This document shows, piece after piece, positions 25,201 through 35,126 of a DNA stretch of 64,000 nt. The DNA is from Bradysia coprophila. Lineage: Eukaryota > Arthropoda > Insecta > Diptera > Sciaridae. Position 1 is the first letter of the stretch. Each line of letters starts with the position of its first letter. Location of the stretch: contig NC_050736.1 in assembly GCF_014529535.1 (NCBI RefSeq), forward strand, positions 4,588,001 to 4,652,000, in the 5' to 3' direction. The position numbers and the translations under genes were made by a program. The notes under the pieces were generated by a model. That model made no database searches. It worked only from the letters and a program-made list of their open reading frames with translations, and was not told where the DNA came from.

Positions 25201-25406
25201 TGACACTTAGCAACCGGACAATACCAATCATTACCATTAACCAATGAATTAGCACCATCATCATTAACTAAATTACATTTACGGTGATACCATTTTCCGC
25301 ATCCTGCACAGAAAATCCAGTTTTCAATGTTTTCATCATTTTCATCCACCAAACATAAACAAATGCAATCTGAAAGTTGTGGTTGACCACTTGAAGTTTG
25401 GCCCAT
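22206..25406 (-). CDS. Retroelement ORF: PHD-like and C2H2 fingers, reverse transcriptase, CCHC, restriction-like endonuclease
   Basis: A single uninterrupted 1066-aa frame. I start it at the ATG at 25406; upstream TTG/GTG codons are in frame but not plausible starts. N-terminal region: a PHD-like cysteine/histidine cluster (C14/C16, C33-x2-C36, H41-x2-C44, C63-x4-C68) and a C2H2 finger (C116, C119, H132, H136). RT core: an S-S-G-G-I-G-G-L-R-P-R-H-L block near 354-366; motif A with F-D-F-x-N-A-F, Asp487; motif B F-Q-Q-G-D-P-L-G-P at 538-546; motif C W-Y-L-D-D at 567-571, YLDD replacing the usual YADD; motif D with L-N-A-K-K. C-terminal region: CCHC-type finger (C877, C879, H889, C893), then R-P-D (935-937) and W-D-V (952-954), resembling the PD-(D/E)xK endonuclease of early-branching non-LTR elements such as the R2 group. 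It probably mediates target-primed reverse transcription. No LTR or target-site duplication was found. Two decayed relatives are in the window. Confidence 0.85.
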   Translation of the reverse strand: MGQTSSGQPQLSDCICLCLVDENDENIENWIFCAGCGKWYHRKCNLVNDDGANSLVNGNDWYCPVAKCQKVFSSLNKDVDVGRPVRGRLDRKCKGKVAVSALDFSSEEVVSDRVVCSACGFLAKNARGLKVHMARHKGVSDVVNPSVGVDGFSGSSGKVGSSECLEDFGVLLNRCRLSVPLTRIIQKSVRIAVCQELTAVVERLVKRNDVESWMRLLAFPYIVLNNRSKGKGGINVIRHNLGVFRNCVDVVKALTDVLNDASVPFVVSKVVDRDSVVVKVATRKVGEGDVKGAVRVLCSSESVAPQSIETVTKLKGKHPDDNGEVFEEVKLDSNLQATDVKDVLGAIRSFPLSSSGGIGGLRPRHLKDLVSFTCGDFGNRLLKAIASLTDVIKRGKVQQDVCKIFFGASLTALMKGEDDVRPIAVGIVWRRLAGKVACCNVRDSLVKKLKPVQFGFGVPGGAEALVHAVRRFCTVQHDKPMALVKFDFGNAFNMLFRKFMLGEVRDVCPELLALMQQSYRHFSNLYFLDETLLSRRGFQQGDPLGPPGFCIGIMKMTHSLDARLNGWYLDDGSIGDVLSVVLGDIRKILEFCDLSGLPLNAKKCEVFFVSASEGEAARMYSEISSLLPGIKRVDESSLEMLGSPVFELGLERMFSAKVESIKLMCDRLTLMDVHPALCVFRKSLGSSRFNYLLRSSKAFLLGDRLRAVDEIFRSTLEAIANVKMSDFSWDQASLPLSFGGIGVRKVEDIAMPAYLSSVYSTLELSSEILRKFSFQVIETSVLELIEEIPRDFVPEGDEKKKKQKNWDLPTIKSKFDEMFDSSEPVARARLLASSTKESSKWLQVVPSSQLGLLLDNNSARIAVGLRLGSGLCEEHKCVCGGMVQKDGLHGLSCKMKIKKIAAHDEVNKVFSHAFSSAGFPTMLQPPGMSRDDGKRPDGMTLIPWSHGKSLIWDVTIRDTLAPSYINESSKKQRSIADNAERFKHNHYKRLKENYLFTPLAFETLGCMGPETKKFIEKLGKIIKATSGEPRSMDYLLQRISIAIQRGNAACILGTLGTDRVDDFYVL

Positions 25407-25419
25407 GATTTCCACCAAA

Positions 25420-26957
25420 ATTCGATGATTGTAATCAAATATTTTTATGAAAATACGGGCGCTGTGTTATTTTGTCCAATTTCCAGCCTTACAAATTATT
25501 TATTTTTGTTTTTATCCAAACAAAAACTGAATTCTTCTTAAATTTTTAGGCAGAGCAAAAATTGTACGTCTTTTCAATTTCAAAGCCTCCTCAAGTTTAC
25601 AACATAGTCGTAAAGAAGTCCGTAGTTTAACAGAAATCGCCCTATATAATATACGGTTGGACTCTCAAAATTTTTAAACTTCTTAGTTACAAATTGTAAA
25701 GAATTTGCGCGTATGGTGAAAGCGTGCACGTAAAGAAAAACGTTGAATCGATCTCCCATTATATTCATAATAGTGCAATTCGGGTATGTTTTCATCAAAG
25801 CCTAAACTTCTTCCACTTGAAATATGTAGTTTATTTGAAATTAGACGCACATGCGTATAACGCGAAATTTTGAATTAAATAACAGTTGGTTTACTTCAAT
25901 GAAATCACCAGTCTCTCTTTCATAATACCACTCTCTTTGGACAGTAACCCGTCTCTCGCAAATTCTTTTTTGTTACCTAATGCGCATGTAGCGAATAAGC
26001 GCGAGAGTATAGTGTTGCGTAAAATGATGTAAAAATGCCACGAGATTAATTTGTTGATTTTGATATTTATTTTGACAGTTTTGCTAAACTCACGTTGTTG
26101 ATATTGAAAGTCGGTCTCCTTTATTTAACAAACAATATCGGTGTTGACATTTAAATTATCAATCTAATACGTAAAGCTTCCAGACATACAATTGCCTTCA
26201 TTGGTGTATTCATTCATCACATTTTCATTAAACGAAAACAATTGAACGAACTGGCAATTATAAAACCTCAAATGTTCGATAGACGTTTGTGAATATTTTA
26301 TGAATGAATCAATGACTGAATGAATGGTTGTTACCGTGTAGGTAGTCCAAATAATCACATTTTAGTGAAAGTGCCTAGATTAGTGATGTCCTTACCAGTT
26401 GTGATGAAATTTTTTCTAACACTTAATTGTACGGGTGAACTAAAGTGAATACCGATACGTTATCTGATTTGGGAGTTGTTGTTGTCTATTTTAAATCGGG
26501 TTATATGTGAATATATTGCGTTTAGTGAATGAAACCCTAATTTCTTATGTTTCGACATTTCGTTCCGAATCGCGTGCATGCAACAAAAAATCAGAAAATA
26601 GAAATCTGTTTCCTTTTGTTAAGCAAAATATGTGGATTGCAAATAAGGTGGGCGCATCAGTCTTCGGGCATGTATGTACCTGTCAGACGGGGAAGACACC
26701 TATGTTTTCTTTAATTGTTAAACTTTCTTATGAATGGAAGAACAAGAGCTGTCCGACTACTGGTAACATGTCCGGAGAGTCCGGAGACTAGTGCCACCAC
26801 CTTACAAACACCAAATAACTCTCAAATCAAAAATAATATCTGTTTTCCCTTTTCTTTGACTGTACCACCCCCTCAACTTGAACTTTTTTTCAGTTCGTAC
26901 GTCGAGTGTCTGACATAATCAGCATCAAATTTTATACTTCGCAGATCGTCTCCTCAC
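25420..26957. other. Intergenic region between retroelement and methyltransferase
   Basis: Probably holds the promoter of the EEF1AKMT4-like gene and the 5' UTR of the retroelement. No TATA box or repeat stands out. Open frames at 26507-26918 do not look like protein. Confidence 0.4.
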
Positions 26958-27773
26958 ATGATGGATTACATTCCTGTTGAAAATTCAGATTATCATTCCG
27001 TTAACTATTGGAACCAGCGTTTCGCTCAAGAAGAAAATTATGAATGGTGTGGCGGTTATAGCACTTTCCAAACGTTATTCAATCAATATGTGCCGAAAAC
27101 CGACAGTATACTTATTGTGGGTGAGTTATAATTGTCGATGTAAGATGTAAGATGTAAGAGTTCTACAAACACAATAATCGTCTGTTTTGGATTGGTGTCG
27201 GTAACACATTATTTGCACCTTTCTTGTGGTTTTTTGTCACGTGAACTGAAACGAGCGACAACACTTATGTTTAGAACTTCTACGTCTTATCAAATGTGAA
27301 TGATGTGATGATATGCTTATATTTACGTGCATGTTCTCTTAGGTAATGGCAACAGTAATCTTCCGATTGAATTACATACCGACTCCTATCAAAACATTAC
27401 GTCCATGGACTACGCTGAAACTTCCATAGAGAAATTGAGTTTAAAATCTCCGCCGGAAATAAGATACGAGTGTGCTGATATGCGATTTATGAAGTTCGAT
27501 AGAACATTCGACACAATCATCGAAAAGAGTACGCTGGACGTGCTGTTTACAAAGGAATCTAGTCCTTGGACAGTTTCTAAAGAAACGGAAAGCGATGTTA
27601 ACAATACATTGAGTGCGGTTAAAATGTGTCTAAATAAGGATGGACAATTCATCAGCATAACGTTTGCGGAACCATTTTTTCGGAAAAAATATTTAGTGAA
27701 TTTTTGGAATAGTTTGACCGTTGAAAAATTCGGTAACATGTTTCATTATTACTTCATAGTTTGTAAATCGTGA
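26958..27773 (+). CDS. EEF1AKMT4: EEF1AKMT4-like lysine methyltransferase (two exons)
   Basis: Exon 1 is 26958-27120 and exon 2 is 27343-27773; the intron (222 nt) begins GTGAGT and ends TTAG and preserves the frame, giving 197 aa. The protein has the METTL13/EEF1AKMT4 layout: Y-W-N-Q-R-F near the N-terminus, a W-C-G-G-Y-S-T-F segment, the SAM-binding loop I-L-I-V-G-N-G-N-S (the family usually has G-C-G-N-S), an acidic strand end in S-M-D-Y-A, A-D-M-R in motif II, then I-I-E-K-S-T-L-D-V-L-F and the P-W-T-V-S stretch typical of this subfamily. The E-K-x-T-L-D signature makes the subfamily call strong. EEF1AKMT4 methylates a lysine of translation elongation factor eEF1A; that activity is inferred here. 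Two ATGs are adjacent at the start (26958 and 26961). An AATAAA is at 27807. Confidence 0.88.
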
Positions 27774-28789
27774 AAATTATAAATTTTGAATTTACTAAGT
27801 TAAATTGAATAAAATAAAATCGGCTGCGATAACCCGAAATTTGTTACTGAAATTGATTTATTTTTCAAATTTATCATTTTTATCCCCAATTAATTAAGCG
27901 ATAAAAGACTGCTCAAGATGGAACTTGCATTGAGTAGAAAATTGTTACTTCATACTACGTCCAAATAATCTTTGAGTATCCTTTGAGTATAAAAATCAAG
28001 ATGGATTCCTACATTCCTATCTTAAAAATTATTTTCTCGTTACTTTTGAAGCTCACAAAATTTACAAACTGCAGATGATCACAATATTATTACTTTATTT
28101 TCCGGTATTTTCGACGAACACTGACAAAAAAGAGTAGAGAATCTCACATGCAGCAGGTTTTTGAGAATTGTTTCCGGTGAGACACTGTCAAAAAAGAGTT
28201 TGAAAGAGTGAATCCACGAAACAAGTTTATGAGAATAGCCACTGTTCAGAAAGAGTTAAAAATCGGACCTGTGGCAGGTAGCTTTGTCTCCAGCTAATCT
28301 AAATTATCAGCTACAGCTGCAGCGTCTTATAAATTTACTCGCGTGCTCTCTCGAAAATTGTTTTGGAATATTTTATAAGAAATACAGTTATAGCAGATAT
28401 TGCCATAGTTACCCGCCACAGGTAAGATTAAACCTACAATGTTAATAATCTTCTCTACAAATCGAAAAAAAATCCATGAGGCGAACATTTTCTTCGGTCG
28501 CCTGGAAAAGGATGTGGTTTTGTTCTACATATCATAATTACGTCATGAATAGCTAAAGAAGACACTGCACTTTAATTCTACAATATCAAAAACCATAAGA
28601 CAAATTCCAAGAGAGATTCCATGTATTGCCTTGCTTCATATTGTCGGCAACATGAATAAAAGACGTCCTATAGTTTTTAAACGACTATATCTGTCGAACC
28701 CTTGGTTGGATTGGATTTGACGGACGCCCTTAAGTCACGTACAGCTTGTTGCAACATATAAACGTAGCATTCTCATAAATTCTAATTGA
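27774..28789. other. 3' UTR and spacer with a weak tandem repeat
   Basis: Poly(A) signal at 27807. Around 28118-28250 there are about three diverged copies of a ~60-bp unit beginning CACTGACAAAAAAGAG. Nothing else was recognised. Confidence 0.4.
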
Positions 28790-28897
28790 GACCTGTTACA
28801 GACGGCAAGCATATAACCAATATTATTATCGGGTCTATTAATTACATCAATCAAAATATTTTTAATCTGTTGACTTCAAATCTAGTACTTCCATTTT
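28790..28897 (+). mobile_element. MITE family 1, left half (split by an insertion)
   Basis: Begins CCTGTTACAGACGGCAAGC, the family terminus, and runs through TTTTTAATCTGTTGACTTC to a CCATTTTTAG break. The missing right half resumes at 30541. Confidence 0.75.
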
Positions 28898-30540
28898 TAG
28901 CCCCGTACGAAGTACTGGGGGCTTATAAGATTAATATGCCACTTTGTAACACGTCGAATTGGAAGCAGACAGTAAGGGCAAAGCTTCCGTGACCCCTCTA
29001 GCTTGAGCAAATCACAACCTTTTTTCAAAATTCTTTTTTTCCCCGATTGGTATCGACAAAAGTAAGGTCAAGTTCGAAAATGGGCATGGTAGGGTCGGCC
29101 CTTCCAGAGCTAGGGCCCTATAGGTGTTTTTCAGTCTTTCGACGATATCTACCGAAATACGCACGTAATAGCTGCTTGTGATATATCAAATGAAAGGTAT
29201 TGACGAGTAGAACAAAGTTGCTGAACATTGTTTTTGTGTAGGATGCAACGCGAGCTTGTTGGGAGGGCTCAAAGGTCGTTACTCGGCCCTAAGTGTTTTT
29301 TCCACATAAATCGAGTAAATCTCATCCGATTTTGCCAGATTTAGTTTTTTATGGAAGGTAATTGAATACCGAAAAGAACGTGGCGAAAAAAGTTTCAAAT
29401 TTGGGCCCTTGGACTAAGGCCGCTACTCGGCCCTAAGTGTTTTTTGCACATAAATCGAGTAAATCTCATCCGATTTTGCTAGATTTTGTTTTATTTGAGA
29501 GATAATTGAATACCGAATAGAATGATGGCAAAAAATGTTTCAAATTTGGGCCCTTGGACTAAGGCCGCTACTCGGCCCTAAGTGTTTTTTGCACATAAAT
29601 CGAGTAAATCTCATCCGATTTTGCTAGATTTTGTTTCATTTGAGAGATAGTTGAATGCCGAATAGAATGATGGCAAAAAAAGTTTCAAATTTGGGCCCTT
29701 GGACTAAGGCCGCTACTCGGCCCTAAGTGTTTTTTGCACATAAATCGAGTAAATCTCATCCGATTTTGCTAGATTTAGTTTTTTATGGAAGGTAATTGAA
29801 TACCGAAAAGAACGTGGCGAAAAAAGTTTAAAATTTGGGCCCTTGGACTAAGGCCGCTACTCGGCCCTAAGTGTTTTTTGCACATAAATCGAGTAAATCT
29901 CATCCGATTTTGCTAGATTTAGTTTTTTATGGAAGGTAATTGAATACCGAAAAGAACGTGGCGAAAAATTTTTCAAATTTGGGCCCTTGGACTAAGGCCG
30001 CTACTCGGCCCTAAGTGTTTTTTGCACATAAATCGAGTAAATCTCATCCGATTTTGCTAGTTTTTGTTTCATTTGAGAGATAATTGAATGCCGAATAGAA
30101 TGATGGCAAAAAAAGTTTCAAATTTGCGCCCTTGGACTAAGGCCGCTACTCGGCCCTAAGTGCTTTTTGCACATAAATCGAGTAAATCTCAACCTATTTT
30201 GCTAGTTTTTGTTTTATTTGAGAGGTAATTGAATACCCAATGGAAAGTTGGCAAAAAAATTTGGGTTTATAAAATAATGTCGTAAATTGTTGGTTTTATT
30301 TGAGAGGTACTTCGTACGGGCTTTCTTAATTGCGCTATGCGCAATTTTAAAAATGAACACTTTCAGTAAATTTGACCATGCCCAACTTGACTTGCATTTT
30401 GGTAACAGACGCATTAGAGGGTTGTAGACGTATTAGGGTTCCGGGCGTATTACGGCTACGGACGTATTATGGTTACGGACGAAATAGGATTACGGATCGT
30501 ACGGGGCTAAGTCGCAGCAAACGCTCCGACTGTTCTGATG
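28898..30540. mobile_element. 1.64-kb tandem-repeat-bearing element inserted in MITE family 1
   Basis: It starts TTAGCCCCGTACGA and ends with the inverse GTACGGGGCTAAG followed by GTCGCAGCAAACGCTCCGAC, TGTTCTGATG. The same termini, in opposite orientation, bound the elements at 56037-57633 and 60020-61616. The centre is a ~145-bp tandem array. Short GC-rich words (TACGGACGTATTA and variants) are repeated near the right end. I see no coding capacity, so it is non-autonomous. Confidence 0.7.
29265..30290. repeat. Tandem array, about seven copies of a ~145-bp unit
   Basis: The marker ACTCGGCCCTAAGTG recurs at 29281, 29424, 29570, 29715, 29859, 30003 and 30148, i.e. spacings of 143-146 bp. Units share TCGAGTAAATCTCATCCGAT and alternate between two variants in the GAATAGAATGATGGC / GAAAAGAACGTGGCG segment. 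The unit is homologous, in reverse complement, to the array at 56290-57195. Confidence 0.9.
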
Positions 30541-30649
30541 CCTTGTTTAATATGCATTTTACCATATAAGGAACCATATTACCCAGAGCTTGTTATTATT
30601 TTTGTCGTCGTTATCGATAACAGATGATTAGCCGTATGTGACAGGTTAA
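30541..30649 (+). mobile_element. MITE family 1, right half
   Basis: Resumes the family sequence at AATATGCATTTTACCATATA, carries GTCGTCGTTATCGATAACAG and ends GTATGTGACAGGTTAA, the inverse of the left terminus with two changes. Confidence 0.75.
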
Positions 30650-32463
30650 TACTTTAAGATTTAATCAGTTAGGGTGATCATTTCTGATCAACAGGTTAAT
30701 ACGCTCACGTTAGCCTTTGTGAATAACTAAACTTTGTGTTCATTGTGTTTGAAGTCGTTGAATAAACATCAGTCTTTTTCATATAACTGCTTTTATCCGT
30801 CACCAGAAAGTGGAGCCTCTAACACAGCTTTGGGTAAAATTGGGTACAGCTTTGAAGAACCGATGTTCAGGGATGTTACTCAGTAGATAACGGAAATTTG
30901 TTTAATTATGAATTTGCTTCAGAAATGAGAAACTTTTAGCCTCGACTTTTTGAGTAACCTTACTACACTTATAATCGAATATTTTTTCAGTAATAGTGAC
31001 TGAAATAATCTAGACCTTAGAATTTGAAGTGAAATTATAAGAGAAATTGATTCACTTACACGCTGAGAATAACTTCTTTTGTGACAGCCATTTTCACCAT
31101 TTGGTTCATAGAATGGTTTTAACTTGCGAAAATCGCCGATAAAGTTTTTTTAAGATGGAAAACATTTAACTTATCAGATTATTTATTAAATGAGATCTTT
31201 GTAATGAAACCGGTGGGCCAGCACACGGAAAATTGTAGTGTAGTAGGGAAAAACCTGTGATTCTTTTCTCGTTACGTCATTTTTATTGTTTGTGTCGGTA
31301 TGGTTAGAATTCTTTTAAAAATATTGTTTTAGATAAGAAAAAGTATTTGAGAAACAAATTGAAGTCGTTATTACTCATTTTCTCTCGCTGTAACAATTGA
31401 TAACTGTTTTGTAACTTTTTTCTTTTTCTTAAAAAAGTTTATTCCGAAATGTTTACAGAATATTTGTGATACAAAATAAATCGCTTTAACAGATATAACT
31501 GATTGAATGAAATAAATCAGACTCAAAAACACGAAACGAAAACGTCTTATTACCATTGCTATAACACATTTCCCGATTTTAATATCAAACTTTTTTTTTA
31601 TCACAATACGACGACGATACAAAACGTTTCAATTCGCTTTATTTTGTACAAATTTCTAAAACACCCACCTCTACAGCTAAAACCGCTGAGAAATTGTTCG
31701 AGTTAGATACATTATTTATGTAACGCGCTCGGTGTGGTTGGCACATATTTCATTTAAATGAGAATGAAATGAGGAAAATATTTAAAGTCTAGCTTAAATT
31801 TCACTTCCAGCACAGATTATTGGAGTGTGTTGAGTTGTATTTGTAATTCTTAACGTTCAAAAGAGGGAAGAATATTTTTTTCTTCTGGTTTTATTGCTTG
31901 TTTATGAGAGAAGAAATAAAACCATCAGGCATAATTTCCTTATTTCGTGTCACAGTAGCAGCGGGAGAAAAAGTTAACTAAAAATCGTAAGCAAACCGAT
32001 TTTACTTCATTAAAGATAATAATGTTCTTCGCAAGAAAAGAATTTTTTTAAAGTACAAAATTCCAACAAATTCATTTTAATTTAAATAACAAATTGCAGC
32101 TAATCTGAATGTTCAGCTGCTCAGTACCGTTTTCTTATTCTTAAATTACCGGTCATTTTTGTTTTATTAAAGGGACTGATTCACAGAGGAGTTATTTACA
32201 GTTAAAAGTTTGTAAAATTTTATTTATTATCTTGTAAAAACAGCATGTGTATCGTGATATACAGGCCTTCAATCTGTTACTTCGTTTTGTTTAGTATATT
32301 ATAATAGTATAAGCATTGTTTAATCTTTGCTAGAAATTCTTTTATTTCTTTACTTCTTGATGTCCGTATTTATTATCAACAAGAAGTAGGGCAAATACGG
32401 CAAAATATAGTTTCGCATGTCGTACGTTGTTTCAAAAATCGTATACGCTGGAAAGCATTAAAC
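30650..32463. other. Non-coding stretch
   Basis: No supported gene or repeat. A stray AACAGGTTAATACG near 30690 resembles a family-1 terminus. Confidence 0.45.
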
Positions 32464-32666
32464 ATGTTACAGACGGCAAGCTGGGCAAGCATATGACCAG
32501 TATTATTCAGGTCTGTTGCTTTCATCGATCAAAATATTTTTAATCTGTTGATTTCAAATCTTGTACTTCGATTTTTGTAACTTGCGTTTTACTATATAAA
32601 GGTCCATATTACCCAGAGCTTATTATTATTATTTTTGTCGTCGTTATCGATAACAGATACGGTTAG
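32464..32666 (+). mobile_element. MITE family 1 copy, nearly full length
   Basis: Begins ATGTTACAGACGGCAAGC, has a small internal duplication of GGCAAGC, keeps all internal blocks, and carries TCGTCGTTATCGATAACAG near its right end, after which the terminal repeat is lost. Confidence 0.75.
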
Positions 32667-32825
32667 CGCAGTTTATTTGATCGATCGGGTATTTTGGAAT
32701 TGTCTTAAGCATAAAAACCCCTCACTGTATAATCCACTGAGCAGATTAGTCGGAAAACATGATTTTCAGAAGCAAATTAGAACGTAAACAAAATGTAAGA
32801 AAATACGAAAAGTGTTGAATCACTA

Positions 32826-33020
32826 CAGAGTAAAGTAAACCAGGCAGGAGCCGACGACCAAAATACATTCAAAGAAGGGACCTAAATCCCGTTATAATCG
32901 TTTACGTATTCGTTTCATGCATTTGTATTAGTAAGCGTTTTGCATCAAAATCAAAGGCCTACTTATAAATTTAGGTCCCTCGTCAAAATCGACTGCTCTT
33001 GCCTGGGTTACTTTACTCTG
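32826..33020. mobile_element. Inverted-repeat element with ~55-bp imperfect termini
   Basis: CAGAGTAAAGTAAACCAGGC at the left matches the reverse complement of the right end (GCCTGGGTTACTTTACTCTG) with one mismatch; the similarity continues inward to GGGACCTAAA. The right end is followed by a second GTTACTTTACTCTGCCGTG, a short direct duplication. The CAGAG start would suit a hAT-type element, but no clean target duplication was seen. Confidence 0.65.
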
Positions 33021-35126
33021 CCGTGTTACTTTACTCTGCCGTGGTTGAATAAGTCCGCTATCTTGTTCATGCAGAACAACAGAACGCAGTATGCAAACAA
33101 ACCGACTTAATGAAGCTTGTTTCATGGAAGCAAGGTCGCACATAAATTTTAGTCATTTGTTCATCGATCATCAATCGGCAAGCCTCGATTGTCCGTCTCA
33201 TGTATCGATAATCTTATATTCTTCACAAAACAGCCTTGACCATCGCCTTGAACAAAATAAGTAACAGATTTAATGGGTAGAATATCCGCTCTACCTGTCA
33301 TACTTTTGGATATAAAACTCCAAACCGTTGTAAGTGTTTACTTAGAACTCATCTCAATTTTCGACAAACCCTTCGGGGAAAGTCACACCCTCGGTCATAC
33401 CAAATCAAACAATTTTTGTTTAATGAATGGTCCTCTCACCCCGAGAAAGTTGATTTATATTATCAGTACCTACCATTTCGTGATTTAATAGCTGTTGCAG
33501 AGTCTGAACTTTCGTAGACATACGCAAAAAACATCGAAAGTATTTATCAAAGTTGAACAAAGTTTTCTTTTGCAGATTCCGTATCTCTAGGCACAAAAAA
33601 AGTTTTCAACTTACTCCGGATTTCGAATTTGCAATGTTAGAAAGGGCGTACAGCATTATGGCGATAAAAATGGATATAATAAGCACACCCCTTCCTGTTT
33701 CCTTCTATAAAAGATATTTTTTAATTTCGTACATATTGTAGGCGAGACACTAATATGATCCGTGGTAGATCGTAGACACATTAATTTTCTTTTCAATAAT
33801 TGTAATTCAATTGCTTAAGAACAAGGGAGACGGTGAATAAAATTTCTTTAAAAATTTCTTCGCGTGCTCCACTTTATACTGTCCCAAAGACAGACGGACG
33901 CCAAGTCATACAACGTCAATATAAAAAAGAAATACTTTGGAGACTGGTAAAATGTAAATTTGTCTTTGGAATAACGCCGATTACCGAAAGGATATTTTAC
34001 TTCTCCCGATTTCAAAGTGTATTAGATTTATAGCACTTTTTGTATCCATTTACGAGACCATTTCTTTTGTTTATCGATATGTTCACTTTATGGGACGACC
34101 TGAATATTAAGAGCCCGGTGTAAATAAATGAACAAACAAGCAAATAACAGTGAACGAAATTGTGTGTGCACGTACCACTTCGTCATTAAGTTTTACATAA
34201 AATTCCATTTCAGTCAATAACCAATTTCGGTGTTTGTTTCACCAAGGATCGCGCACAGAATTACGAAGGTCAAGGCAGAGTCGTAAATATTATATGCCCG
34301 AATGTGTTCGCATACATATAACCAGTAATTTCTGCTTAGGAATGATATCTATTTAACATAATGACGCAGTTAATGCTATTAGCATTTTCCCAACCAAACA
34401 TAAAAGTTAATGGCAAAACGTTGTATGTGTAAGAACGATTAAGGGAAACATAATTTCGAAGAATATTTCCTTATGTGCGTGAAGAAAAATTAATAATTTT
34501 GGGACGTTGAGATGGTGTTAAATTTGTTAAAATACAAACTTAATTGTCATTCCTTTTGGAGCGATGATAACACATTTTCGCTCCACTTTACACTTTGTTA
34601 AGGGATGTAACTAATCAGTACGTTCATTTGTCTGGTTTCGCTGCATAAGAAGCTATACATATTCTGTACTCCATGCACTGCTAAAGGTGAAATGTCGTAA
34701 GAGCGTTTACCTCAAGAAACTTTATTAGGTGTGTGCATAATATGCAAAATTCAATTCATTTAAATGCAAATTGGAACGGATTAGATTGGCTTTTGTGCAG
34801 TATTTCTTTTCGCAGCTTTTGCTTTAATTACGAATTTGTGAATGCACCTGTGAATGGAGGTGGTAAGCCGCGTGTTGGGTAGAAGGGAATTCCTGCAGGG
34901 CAGGCTTTGATGTTGCACTACACATTGCATGAGCTTCTCATTCTCGACTATAGCGATGTATGTATCGGAACACGAGAAGATTAAACTCATTTTTTTCCAA
35001 ATGTTTGCTGTTGATTATTTATTCCGTGCCGGTAAAAGAAAACAAAAATATTTTGAAATTAAAAAGAAAATTTAAGAATCCAAGTCCGTCCGCGGAGCTA
35101 CATCAAAACACTTTGTAGTAAGTTTG
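33021..35126. other. Spacer and 3' UTR of the micro-exon gene
   Basis: An AATAAA on the minus strand at 35018-35023 lies about 105 bases past the stop of the micro-exon gene. The rest holds no supported feature. Confidence 0.5.

Noticed and set aside
25404-25600. A U2 snRNA or rDNA target site beside the retroelement
   Set aside because: I looked for U2 or 28S-like sequence in the flanks because related endonuclease-bearing elements are site-specific, and saw none.
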